64,000 nt of DNA from Thalassotalea_A litorea (GTDB lineage: Bacteria > Pseudomonadota > Gammaproteobacteria > Enterobacterales > Alteromonadaceae), in assembly GCF_043642205.1 (NCBI RefSeq), contig NZ_JBHZSG010000001.1, forward strand, positions 124,001 to 188,000. The letters run 5' to 3'. This document shows, piece after piece, positions 27,035 to 35,484 of this stretch (the stretch's first letter is position 1; the number at the start of each line of letters is the position of its first letter). The notes below the pieces were generated by a model. The model was not told where the DNA came from and did no database searches. It saw only the letters and a list, made by a program, of their open reading frames with translations. The position numbers were made by a program, and so were the translations under genes.

Positions 27035-28042
27035 ATGATTGATAAAGCTGACATTAGCGTAATTGGAGCCGGTTCCTATGGAACCGCTCTTGCGTTTTGT
27101 TTGGCCAGAAATGGCCAAACAACCTTACTTTGGGGCCGCAATGCTGAACACGTTGCGGCGATGCAGGAAAGTCGCTCCAATGAAGCTTATTTGCCAGGTT
27201 TTAGCTTTCCTGAAGCATTGCAACCTGAGACGGATCTTGAAAAAGTCGTCGCTGCCAGTGATATTTTGTTGATCGTCGTACCTAGTCATGCGTTTCGGGA
27301 AATGCTGCTGCAGATCAAACCAATGTTAGTACCAGGTGTAAAAATAGCTTGGGCAACCAAAGGCCTAGATCCGGTTCAAGGGCGATTGTTGCAGGATGTT
27401 GCGCGAGAAATTTTGGGTGATGATGTGCCGTTAGCTGTGCTCTCAGGCCCTACGTTCGCCAAAGAAATGGCAGCAGGTATGCCAACGGCAATATCGTTAT
27501 CTTCGGAAAACAAAGAATTTTCCGATTGTCTTGCGAATCGACTTCATTGCCAGTCCTCGTTTAGGGTCTATCAAAATAGTGATTTTATCGGTGTGCAATT
27601 GGGCGGCGCGGTAAAAAATGTGATTGCCATTGGCGCTGGTATTGCCGATGGTATTGGCTTTGGTGCAAATGCCAGAACTGCTTTGATTACTCGTGGCCTT
27701 GCGGAAATGAGCCGACTTGGTGTCAAGTTAGGGGCAAATCCAGCCACCTTTATGGGGATGGCAGGTTTAGGTGATTTGGTATTAACTTGTACCGATAACC
27801 AATCCCGGAACCGTCGTTTTGGCCTAGCGTTAGGCGCGGGCGAATCGGTAGAGGGCGCTCAGCAAAAAATTGGACAGGTTGTCGAAGGCTATCGCAATAC
27901 CAAAGAAGTGTTCATGTTAGCAAAACGTGAAAACGTGGAAATGCCCATCGTCGAGCAAATTTACCAGGTACTATACGAAGGTAAACCGGCTGCTGATGCG
28001 GCATTACAGCTACTTGGTCGTAACCCTACCAGTGAATGCTAA
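27035..28042 (+). CDS. gpsA: NAD(P)+-dependent glycerol-3-phosphate dehydrogenase
   Basis: This 335-residue cytoplasmic enzyme reduces dihydroxyacetone phosphate to sn-glycerol 3-phosphate for phospholipid synthesis. It has the Rossmann motif ISVIGAGSYGTALA at the start, LSGPTFAKEMAAGMPTA near residue 140, the catalytic lysine in GGAVKNVIAIGAGIADG near 190, and the substrate segment TCTDNQSRNRRFG near 250. It has the normal family length. It follows secB by five bases, as in many gammaproteobacteria. Confidence 0.95.
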   Translation: MIDKADISVIGAGSYGTALAFCLARNGQTTLLWGRNAEHVAAMQESRSNEAYLPGFSFPEALQPETDLEKVVAASDILLIVVPSHAFREMLLQIKPMLVPGVKIAWATKGLDPVQGRLLQDVAREILGDDVPLAVLSGPTFAKEMAAGMPTAISLSSENKEFSDCLANRLHCQSSFRVYQNSDFIGVQLGGAVKNVIAIGAGIADGIGFGANARTALITRGLAEMSRLGVKLGANPATFMGMAGLGDLVLTCTDNQSRNRRFGLALGAGESVEGAQQKIGQVVEGYRNTKEVFMLAKRENVEMPIVEQIYQVLYEGKPAADAALQLLGRNPTSEC

Positions 28043-28112
28043 TTCGTGGACCTGAATGTCTTCAGGTTCACAGATTTCCAATGCTCTATATTGTTATCGT
28101 TTGAGGACGTCA

Positions 28113-28577
28113 ATGTTTGAAATCGCGTTATTTGAACCGAGAATCGCGCCTAATTGCGGCAATATCATTCGATTGGCCGCCAATAACGGCTGTCGCTTAC
28201 ATTTGATCGAACCACTGGGTTTCGATTTTGATGATAAAAAGTTAAAGCGTGCCGGCCTTGACTATCATGACTTGACGAATGTCACCAGGCATAAAAATTA
28301 CCAGGCATTTCTAGACGCGGTTCCGGGTAAACGCATATTTGCCTGCACCACCAAAGGCGCAGTCCATTATCACCAGGTAAACTTCGAACCCGGAGATGTG
28401 TTGCTGTTCGGTTCCGAGACCCATGGCTTGCCAGATGAAATTCGCGATAATTTACCCGATGGTCATCGCATTCGAATTCCGATGATGCCAGACGCGCGTT
28501 CATTAAACCTGGCCAATTCGGTCGCCATTATCAGTTATGAGGCCTGGCGTCAGGTAGGGTTTGTAGACGCGATTTAA
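28113..28577 (+). CDS. trmL: tRNA (cytidine/uridine-2'-O-)-methyltransferase TrmL
   Basis: This 154-residue SPOUT-class enzyme methylates the ribose of the wobble nucleotide of certain leucine tRNAs. Family features are FEPRIAPNCGNIIRLAANNG at the N-terminus, LLFGSETHGLP near residue 100, and RIPMMPDARSLNLANSVAI, which forms the trefoil knot that binds S-adenosylmethionine. The ATG at 28113 is chosen because GAGGA lies six bases upstream; an in-frame ATG at 28056 would add 19 unrelated residues. It is 70 bases after gpsA and converges on the TetR gene 12 bases away. Confidence 0.93.
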   Translation: MFEIALFEPRIAPNCGNIIRLAANNGCRLHLIEPLGFDFDDKKLKRAGLDYHDLTNVTRHKNYQAFLDAVPGKRIFACTTKGAVHYHQVNFEPGDVLLFGSETHGLPDEIRDNLPDGHRIRIPMMPDARSLNLANSVAIISYEAWRQVGFVDAI

Positions 28578-28589
28578 TTCATTATTGCG

Positions 28590-29174
28590 TTAATCGATTC
28601 GGGTTGCTGCCCGATAGATTTTCAATAGCTGCTGCAAAGCTTGGTGCGCCTGCAAATCAATATTACTATGCAACAGTCCATAAACATTCGTTTCAATGCT
28701 CTGTGCCAATTCGGCACAACTCATATCAAGGTGCTCTAAGGTAATTTGTTGATTATTTAGCGCCAATGCAATTAATTCAGTTAGATTTTCGCGGACAAAC
28801 TGACGTTGAGTCTGACTTAAGTCTTCGGCATATTGCATGCATGATTGCACCAAATCCTGATGCACTTGCTTGTCTTTAATGTCCTGAAAAACCGGCTGAC
28901 CTAATGCCATCACAATATCTTCCACCACCTGCCAGACGTTCGTCACCTGAACTCGATGCAGCTTTACTTGCTCTTGAGTGTGAAGAAAGTGTTGCTCTAC
29001 AACCTGTCTGAAAATATCTTCTTTGCCGCCAAACAGTTTATGAATAGTAACTCGTGAAGTATCAGCATAGCGACTGATCATAGAGATAGTGGTGGGCTTA
29101 AAACCAAACTGGAAAAAGCAACTGCGGGCAGCGCTCAGAATTTGCTGTTTACGATCTCGATTTTGGTTGGGCAT
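28590..29174 (-). CDS. TetR/AcrR-family transcriptional regulator
   Basis: This 194-residue protein has the TetR helix-turn-helix at residues about 8-55 (ILSAARSCFFQFGFKPTTISMISRYADTSRVTIHKLFGGKEDIF) within a normal-length regulator; the rest is a helical ligand-binding domain. It is divergent from an RND efflux adaptor-pump pair, the usual arrangement of a local repressor released by a pump substrate. A 7-base inverted repeat in the shared promoter region (29277-29303) is a candidate operator. The ligand is unknown. Confidence 0.88.
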   Translation of the reverse strand: MPNQNRDRKQQILSAARSCFFQFGFKPTTISMISRYADTSRVTIHKLFGGKEDIFRQVVEQHFLHTQEQVKLHRVQVTNVWQVVEDIVMALGQPVFQDIKDKQVHQDLVQSCMQYAEDLSQTQRQFVRENLTELIALALNNQQITLEHLDMSCAELAQSIETNVYGLLHSNIDLQAHQALQQLLKIYRAATRID

Positions 29175-29276
29175 GATTGGATCAGTCTGACTCTTGGCCT
29201 AATGGAACGATTTAAGGCTATCTTAGATCAATTTTGACGTATTCCCCAGCAATATATTAAAAACAAAAATTTATCA

Positions 29277-29303
29277 ATTAACAAATATTGTAAATGTGTT
29301 AAT
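29277..29303. promoter_or_regulatory. Candidate operator for the TetR-family regulator
   Basis: ATTAACA (29277-29283) and TGTTAAT (29297-29303) form a perfect inverted repeat with a 13-base spacer. It lies between the tetR-like gene and the RND adaptor gene, about 50 bases before the adaptor start. The size and place suit a TetR-family operator, but no binding evidence exists. Confidence 0.35.
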
Positions 29304-29355
29304 CTCTTGCCATCGTTTACTCTCTGCTAACCTTAACAGAGATGATGGAGTGGTT

Positions 29356-30408
29356 ATGTTTAGAAAAATTTCGTTATTGATTTTGTGTACCGGTCTACTG
29401 GCCTGTGAACAGGAGTCAGCCGTTAAAGCGCTGGATAAGAAACCTGCGGTGGTTCAGCTCGCCAAGGTCCAACCTGTGCCTCACCAAAACAAATATAGTT
29501 TCCCGGCAACGGTTTCTGCAGTGAAAACCATTGAGTTAAGTTTTGAAGTGTCTGGGCGATTAAACCAATTGGATTTAGTCCAGGGAAAGAAAATCAAAAA
29601 AGGTTATTTACTTGCAAGCATTGATAGAGCGCCTTTTGAACGTAGGGTTGATGAGCAACAGGTCAGGCTCGATATTGCCAAAAAGGATTTAGGCCGGATC
29701 AAGACAATGTTCGATAAAGGGTTGGCGTCCCAGAGTATGTATGACAATGCAGAAACTCAAATGGAATTGGCCACCATCGATTTAAACAATGCGCTTCAGG
29801 ATTTAAGCTATACCCAACTTAGAGCGCCCTTTGATGCGCAGGTGTCCGAACGCTTAGTAGACAATAATAGTTATGTACAGTCAGGCAAACCCATCGCCCG
29901 CCTGCAGGATCTTTCACGAATTTATTTCTCCTTTAACGTACCGGAACGGATTTTATCAGCGAACGCCAATAATGAGTTAGTTTCGGCAACGGCAACCTTA
30001 CTTTCAAAAAATGCACCAAGCTTTGACGTGGAGTACGTTGAGCATCGCACACAACCGGAACCTATAACCCAGACCTACCAGGTGGTATTTGCCATGGAGC
30101 CTGTCGACAAACAGGTATTTACGCCCGGGGCGCGGGCAAAGGTGGAAGTAACTCTGGAAAATAGCCAGCCAATAAGCGGTTTGGTTTTACCATTAAGTGC
30201 ACTGGTTGGAGATAAGAATAAGGGTTTTTTCGTCTGGCGTTATCAGCAACAGCAAAAATCGGTAGAGAAAGTTACCGTCACAGTGCTTAAGATTATCGGC
30301 AAGCGAGTGATTGTCGATTCGGAATTAACCGCATCGGATCACATCGTCCGGGCTGGTGTTAATCAACTGGTTGAAGGTCAGCAGGTCACTCCGTATAAGG
30401 CGCCATAA
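29356..30408 (+). CDS. RND efflux periplasmic adaptor (membrane fusion lipoprotein)
   Basis: This 350-residue protein starts with a lipoprotein signal ending in LLAC, so it is lipid-anchored. The lipoyl/barrel-sandwich half has ELSFEVSGRLNQLDLVQGKKIKKG near residue 50 and LRAPFDAQVSERLVDNNSYV near 155, with an alpha-hairpin between them; beta-barrel and membrane-proximal domains follow. It would bridge the inner-membrane RND pump and an outer-membrane channel such as TolC. The ATG at 29356 is chosen because GGAG lies six bases upstream and the lipoprotein signal starts there; an upstream TTG- or ATG-type start would hide the signal. The pump gene follows by three bases. No outer-membrane channel gene is adjacent. 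Confidence 0.9.
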   Translation: MFRKISLLILCTGLLACEQESAVKALDKKPAVVQLAKVQPVPHQNKYSFPATVSAVKTIELSFEVSGRLNQLDLVQGKKIKKGYLLASIDRAPFERRVDEQQVRLDIAKKDLGRIKTMFDKGLASQSMYDNAETQMELATIDLNNALQDLSYTQLRAPFDAQVSERLVDNNSYVQSGKPIARLQDLSRIYFSFNVPERILSANANNELVSATATLLSKNAPSFDVEYVEHRTQPEPITQTYQVVFAMEPVDKQVFTPGARAKVEVTLENSQPISGLVLPLSALVGDKNKGFFVWRYQQQQKSVEKVTVTVLKIIGKRVIVDSELTASDHIVRAGVNQLVEGQQVTPYKAP

Positions 30409-30411
30409 TTA

Positions 30412-33400
30412 ATGAATATTGCAAAATATGCTATTAAAAAGCCAGTCAATATCTGGCTTTTAGTGTTGATTCTGCTTTTTGGTGGTGCCCTGGCATTAAG
30501 CAAAATCGGACGCTTGGAAGATCCGGCGTTTACCATAAAGATGGCGCAGGTCATTACCCAATTCGAAGGCGCTGGAGCTGAACAGGTTGAAGAAGAGCTT
30601 ACTGAGCCGTTAGAAATCGCATTGCAACAAATGCCGCAGCTCAAGCGCTTAACATCGACTTCCAAGCCCGGTGTTTCCGAAATTACCGTCGAAATCGAAA
30701 GTCATTACGATGCGGATAAATTACCCCAAATCTGGGACGAGTTACGCAAGCGGCTTCGAGATGCTAGTGCTCAGTTACCTAAAGGTGCAGGTAAACCGAC
30801 GGTGGTCGATGATTTTGGTGATGTTTCCGGGCTTTATTATGCCCTGACGGCGCCGGATTTTAGTGCCCGCGAAGTGCGCGAATTTGCGCGTATCATACGT
30901 CGAGAGTTATTAACGACCGACGGTGTTGCCCGCGTTAATGTTAATGGCGTACTGCAGGAGCAAATTGTTGCCAATATCGACCCATATCAATTAGCAGGGC
31001 TAGGCATTTCTTTTCCTGATGTCGTGCGCTTATTCAGTGACAATTTTCGTCCCTTCCATGGCGGGCGTATTTTGGTGGAAGGCAAACAGGTTCGGATTCT
31101 GGTTGAAGAGTCGCGCAATCAGTTAAATGAAATAAATAATCTGACGCTGGTGCTGCCTGGATCAAACAAATCGATCAAAGTTCGCGATATTGCCCGACTG
31201 ACAGTCGAACCCACACAAATTCAACCCAGTATCATTCATCATAATGGCCAACAGGCTATCACTCTGGCAATCTCTGCGCAGCACGATATAAATATTGTTG
31301 AAGTCGGCAAGAATGTTGATGCAAAAATTGATGCAATATTGCAGTCTTTGCCCATCGGTATTAGCTTGAGCCCTATATACAACCAGGCGCAGATTGTGGA
31401 TGACGCGGTGGATGGTTTTATCCTCAATATTGTCATGTCTGTGTCCGTGGTATCGCTTACCTTGTGCCTGTTTATGGGGTGGCGTTCCGGTCTGGTCGTG
31501 GGCTGTGTGCTATTAGTTACGGTGATGGGCACCGTTTTGCTGATGTGGCTGTTTGATTTACAACTGCAACGGATTTCTTTAGGCGCCATGGTGATAGCTA
31601 TGGGGATGCTGGTTGATAACGCGATTGTCGTCGCAGAAGGTATGATGCTTAGAATGCGGCAGGGTAAATCAGCCATTGATGCCGCATCATTTATCGTCAA
31701 ACGTACCCAGTGGCCACTTTTAGGTGCGACGGTGATTGGTATTGCGGCGTTTTCGGGTATTGGTCTGTCCGATGATGCCACCGGCGAATTCCTATTCTCG
31801 CTATTTGCGGTTATTTTAATATCACTAATGCTTAGCTGGTTATTGGCGGTTACAGTGACTCCGCTATTTGGCAGCTATTTTTACCAGGTAGGTAAGGATG
31901 CGCCAGATCAAAGTCAGGCGGCCGGCATATATCAGAAATACCAAGGCCTGCTACGCCTGGCATTGCGATATCGGGCTGTCACCATTGCGCTACTGGTGTT
32001 TATTACCATCGGCGCCTATGCCAGCTTTGGTAAGGTCAAACAAGGATTTTTCCCAGCGTCTAATGCGCCGATTTTCTTTGTGCATTATTGGGGAGGGCAA
32101 GATCAGGATATCCGACGTACCGAACAAGTCATTGCTGAGGTTGAACAACTTCTGATGGCGGATGACAATGTAACGTCGATTACCAGCTATATCGGTGCCG
32201 GCGCTGACCGCTTCACCCTCACTTATAATCCACAATCAAGAAATGAAAGCTATGGTCTATTACTGATTCGTATGGACGATGCTGAACGTATCGCTCCGTA
32301 TCTAAAAACCTTACCTGAAAAACTGGCATTAGTGGATATCAATGCCAATTTCTATCTCGAAAGAATGCAGTTTGGTCCGGGTGGAGGGGCAAAATTAGGG
32401 ATTCGTTTTTCAGGCCCAGATGCAGATGTGCTACGGAATTTAGCCGAGCAGGCGCAACACCTTCTGCGAAAAGATGGTTTGATCCGTGATATTCGTCATG
32501 ACTGGCGTCAAAAGGGGTTGGCGATCAACACTAACTTTGATGAATTTAACGCGGGTGTCGCAGGTGTTTCCCGGGCGGACTTTTCTGATGCTATTCAGTA
32601 TTCAAGTAATGGATTACAGCTAGGTTCGATTCAGGATGGTGATTATAGCTATCCGATTGTTGCTAAAATCAATCAGCCAGGTCTGGTACAGCTCAATAAG
32701 CCGGGCAATACCAACGTAGAAAATATCGTCAATGTACAGGTCTGGAGTTCCGAGCAGCGTAAATATATCCCATTTCAACAGCTATCCACCGGGATTTCTC
32801 TGGAAAGTGAAGAGGTATTAATCAATCGTCGGGATCGGGTGCGTACCATTACGGTGATGGCCGACCCGGGTATTAACGAGACCGCGGCTCAGGCTTTGGC
32901 CCGAATTAAAGAACCCATTGAAGCTTTGTCACTACCTGATGGTTATGCGATGCATTGGGGCGGCGAATATGAATCGTCGGCCGAAGCTCAACAGGCTTTA
33001 GGAGCAGGACTGCCCATGGGATTTTTTATCATGTTCTTGATTTCGGTGCTGCTGTTTGCCAGAGTGCGTCAGCCATTAATCATTTGGATGGTCGTGCCTA
33101 TGGCGGTGGTTGGTGTCGTTAGTGGTTTATTATTAACGGATATGCCGTTTGGTTTTATGTCATTGCTGGGTTTTCTCAGCTTATTTGGTATGCTAATTAA
33201 AAATGCGATTGTTTTAATTGAAGAAATTGATTTGCAGATTGAAGAGGGTAAGGATAAACCGCTGGCGATTGTCGAAGCAAGTACCAGTCGTTTACGGCCA
33301 GTAACGTTAGCCGCAATCACCACGATATTAGGGATGGCGCCATTGTTATTTGACCCATTCTTTGCCGATATGTCGGTAACCATTATGGGTGGCCTTACTT

Positions 33401-33480
33401 TCGCAACGCTGCTGACTTTAGTGGCGGTTCCTGTGCTATACAGTGCGTTATATAAAATCAAAGTGAGTCATAGTCAGTAA
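30412..33480 (+). CDS. RND efflux transporter permease subunit
   Basis: This 1022-residue inner-membrane pump has the normal AcrB/HAE-family length and layout: 12 membrane segments with two large periplasmic loops. The N-terminus (NIAKYAIKKPVNIWLLVLIL) and the SKIGRLEDPAFTIK segment place it in the RND branch whose members often carry short adaptors. The proton-relay helix reads GMLVDNAIVVAEG, with one Asp and an Asn where AcrB has two Asp. The C-terminal repeat has LLGFLSLFGMLIKNAIVLIEEID. It exports hydrophobic compounds using proton-motive force, but the substrate cannot be predicted. It is co-transcribed with the adaptor and probably controlled by the divergent TetR regulator. Confidence 0.92.
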   Translation: MNIAKYAIKKPVNIWLLVLILLFGGALALSKIGRLEDPAFTIKMAQVITQFEGAGAEQVEEELTEPLEIALQQMPQLKRLTSTSKPGVSEITVEIESHYDADKLPQIWDELRKRLRDASAQLPKGAGKPTVVDDFGDVSGLYYALTAPDFSAREVREFARIIRRELLTTDGVARVNVNGVLQEQIVANIDPYQLAGLGISFPDVVRLFSDNFRPFHGGRILVEGKQVRILVEESRNQLNEINNLTLVLPGSNKSIKVRDIARLTVEPTQIQPSIIHHNGQQAITLAISAQHDINIVEVGKNVDAKIDAILQSLPIGISLSPIYNQAQIVDDAVDGFILNIVMSVSVVSLTLCLFMGWRSGLVVGCVLLVTVMGTVLLMWLFDLQLQRISLGAMVIAMGMLVDNAIVVAEGMMLRMRQGKSAIDAASFIVKRTQWPLLGATVIGIAAFSGIGLSDDATGEFLFSLFAVILISLMLSWLLAVTVTPLFGSYFYQVGKDAPDQSQAAGIYQKYQGLLRLALRYRAVTIALLVFITIGAYASFGKVKQGFFPASNAPIFFVHYWGGQDQDIRRTEQVIAEVEQLLMADDNVTSITSYIGAGADRFTLTYNPQSRNESYGLLLIRMDDAERIAPYLKTLPEKLALVDINANFYLERMQFGPGGGAKLGIRFSGPDADVLRNLAEQAQHLLRKDGLIRDIRHDWRQKGLAINTNFDEFNAGVAGVSRADFSDAIQYSSNGLQLGSIQDGDYSYPIVAKINQPGLVQLNKPGNTNVENIVNVQVWSSEQRKYIPFQQLSTGISLESEEVLINRRDRVRTITVMADPGINETAAQALARIKEPIEALSLPDGYAMHWGGEYESSAEAQQALGAGLPMGFFIMFLISVLLFARVRQPLIIWMVVPMAVVGVVSGLLLTDMPFGFMSLLGFLSLFGMLIKNAIVLIEEIDLQIEEGKDKPLAIVEASTSRLRPVTLAAITTILGMAPLLFDPFFADMSVTIMGGLTFATLLTLVAVPVLYSALYKIKVSHSQ

Positions 33481-33495
33481 GATAATCATTAACTT

Positions 33496-34416
33496 ATGCA
33501 GGTCACGATGAACAATACGGCCGGAGAAAACTGTCAATATCGAAAACTTGTCACTCTGGCAACGAGTGTGGCGGTTTTGGTTGTCGTTCTGATGCTGTTG
33601 ACAAAACTCGTTGTCTGGCACTATTCGCCCTCGGCATCGTTACTTGGTTCTGCATTAGATTCATTGTTTGACCTTGTCGCCAGCGTGACCAACTTATTGA
33701 TTGTTCGCTGGTCCTTGCGTCCCGCGGATAAAGAACATCGGTTCGGTCACGGTAAAGCTGAAAATATGGCGGCTTTGTTACAAGCGTTTATCATCAGTAT
33801 TTCCGCAACCGTGTTAATCGTACATGGCTGGCATCGTATGCTTAATCCTGTTGTTATCGAGCATACCTTTTGGGGCATTATGGTAAGCGTGATCGCCATT
33901 GTCTTAACCCTGGCTTTGGTTCGGTTTCAATATTATGTCATCAGCCATACAGGGTCATTGGCCATCAAAGCCGATCAATTGCATTACAAGTCCGATCTAA
34001 TGTTAAATCTGGCAGTAATTGTCGCATTAATCCTGTATCAATTTGACTGGCAATTTGCCGATGGCATGTTAGCTATTTTGATTGGCGTGTATTTAATTTA
34101 TGGTGCGCTTCACCTGAGCTATATGAGTGTGCAGCAATTACTGGATCATCAATTGCCCGATGAAGAATTACAACGAATTGAACAAATCATTTGTGCGCCG
34201 GAGGAAGTGGTTGGTTTTCATCAGCTGAAAACGCGGCGCGCGGGCCAACATCGTTTTATCCAATTTCATCTGGAACTGGATCAAGAGCTATCTTTGGTGG
34301 ATGCACATCGCATTAGTGATCATGTGCAATATGCATTGGAAGCCGAATTTGTCGATTGCCAGGTGATTATTCATCAGGATCCTGTGGCACCGGATTGTTC
34401 TCCAACTGAGCGTTAA
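33496..34416 (+). CDS. fieF: Cation diffusion facilitator (FieF-like)
   Basis: This 306-residue inner-membrane transporter has six membrane segments and a cytoplasmic C-terminal domain. The metal-site motifs are visible: SALDSLFDLVAS in the second helix (D-x3-D), the conserved HRFGHGKAENMAAL loop, and HYKSDLMLNLAVI in the fifth helix (H-x3-D). Such proteins export zinc, iron or cadmium by proton antiport; FieF is the closest family match, though the metal preference is inferred. A second ATG at 33508 with AGG upstream is an alternative start, four residues shorter. The last 50 bases overlap the end of the convergent hydrolase gene. Confidence 0.87.
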   Translation: MQVTMNNTAGENCQYRKLVTLATSVAVLVVVLMLLTKLVVWHYSPSASLLGSALDSLFDLVASVTNLLIVRWSLRPADKEHRFGHGKAENMAALLQAFIISISATVLIVHGWHRMLNPVVIEHTFWGIMVSVIAIVLTLALVRFQYYVISHTGSLAIKADQLHYKSDLMLNLAVIVALILYQFDWQFADGMLAILIGVYLIYGALHLSYMSVQQLLDHQLPDEELQRIEQIICAPEEVVGFHQLKTRRAGQHRFIQFHLELDQELSLVDAHRISDHVQYALEAEFVDCQVIIHQDPVAPDCSPTER

Positions 34417-35464
34417 AAAAATCCAATATCAGAGTAAGTGCACCTTGTCGCATGGGATCCGATTCAAACAAAATTTCATGTCGGGCTCCCTCTATCACCA
34501 AAGGCTTTTGTTGCACACAGGCAATATTACTCGCCGATTGGAGCTGCTCGCAAAAGAGATCTTGCGCTTGATTTTCGACCACCGTATCTTCTTCAGCCTG
34601 CAACAATAGCGTTGCTGTCTGGTGCTGAGGTATTTGCTCGAAGGCTTTATCCATACCTGCAATTGCGGCATTGAGCCAGGAAAATGTCACCCCCCCGAGT
34701 TGCACGTTGGGATTCTGCTCCCAGGTTTTCCGGAAAATGTTATAGCGAACTTCGGAATGCATTAAATCATTGTCGACAAAAGGCTTCTCTTTATAAGGGC
34801 CGTGACCGAAAAAATACCAGGCCTTATTGCTGAGCAAATTATTGACGCCACTACCCAGCGAAACCAGTGATGTTGCAAGCCAGTGCGGCAGGCTGCCGGT
34901 ACCAATCCCAAACATAGGTGCAGACAGTGCCAGCGCCTGAAATTGCTTCGGATATTTTTGCACGTACAGGCTGGCAATGGTGCCACCCATTGAATGGCCC
35001 AGTAAAAATAACGGCCCCTGGCAACGTACTGCAATGTCCGATTGCATGACGTGATGCAAGTCTTCGACATAATGGTCAAAAGATTGCACATAGCCGCGAT
35101 GCCTTTGGTCCTGTTCTCGATCGGACAACCCCTGGCCTCGATGGTCGACTATCGCGACATTAAATCCGTTATTAACCAGATCAAAAACGAGTTCCTGATA
35201 TTTCAGGTAGCCCTCTCCGCGGCCGGGAGAAACGACAATACAGGGATGTTGCGGCTTGTCGATGTACGAAAAATAGCGCAAATCCGGCGCATTGTCGCGG
35301 CTTAGTACCGATTGTTGGCCTTTGCTAAACAGTGCACCAATGCTGCCATTAATATTTTTCGATAATTGCTGTTCCTGAGACCAGGAATAGGTGTGTTGCA
35401 TTGCCTGAGCGGCTCCTGAAGCTAGACCCAGAATCAATAAAATTGTACCAATGGTTTTCGACAT
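34367..35464 (-). CDS. Exported alpha/beta hydrolase (lysophospholipase L2-like)
   Basis: This 365-residue protein has an N-terminal signal peptide (cleavage after AAQA, near residue 21) and an alpha/beta hydrolase fold. The oxyanion region is CIVVSPGRGEGYLKY, the conserved VDHRGQGLSD strand follows, and the nucleophile elbow is LLGHSMGG (Ser near residue 157). The acidic residue is probably in LLLQAEEDTVV and the His in EGARHEILFES. The pattern resembles PldB and monoglyceride-lipase enzymes, so a lipase acting on lysophospholipids or acylglycerols in the periplasm is likely. It lies downstream of cpxRA on the same strand and overlaps fieF at the 3' end by 50 bases. Confidence 0.82.
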   Translation of the reverse strand: MSKTIGTILLILGLASGAAQAMQHTYSWSQEQQLSKNINGSIGALFSKGQQSVLSRDNAPDLRYFSYIDKPQHPCIVVSPGRGEGYLKYQELVFDLVNNGFNVAIVDHRGQGLSDREQDQRHRGYVQSFDHYVEDLHHVMQSDIAVRCQGPLFLLGHSMGGTIASLYVQKYPKQFQALALSAPMFGIGTGSLPHWLATSLVSLGSGVNNLLSNKAWYFFGHGPYKEKPFVDNDLMHSEVRYNIFRKTWEQNPNVQLGGVTFSWLNAAIAGMDKAFEQIPQHQTATLLLQAEEDTVVENQAQDLFCEQLQSASNIACVQQKPLVIEGARHEILFESDPMRQGALTLILDFFNAQLENNPVPQDPDE

Positions 35465-35484
35465 TACTGATTCAGATTAAGAAA

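Noticed and set aside
31239..31781. A 180-codon open frame on the minus strand, opposite the RND pump
   Set aside because: It mirrors the conserved pump coding region, has an unnatural composition rich in Ser, Thr, Ile and Pro, and lacks any family match by eye.
33069..33461. A 130-codon minus-strand frame at the end of the RND pump gene
   Set aside because: It is antisense to the C-terminal membrane helices of the pump and carries no independent signal.
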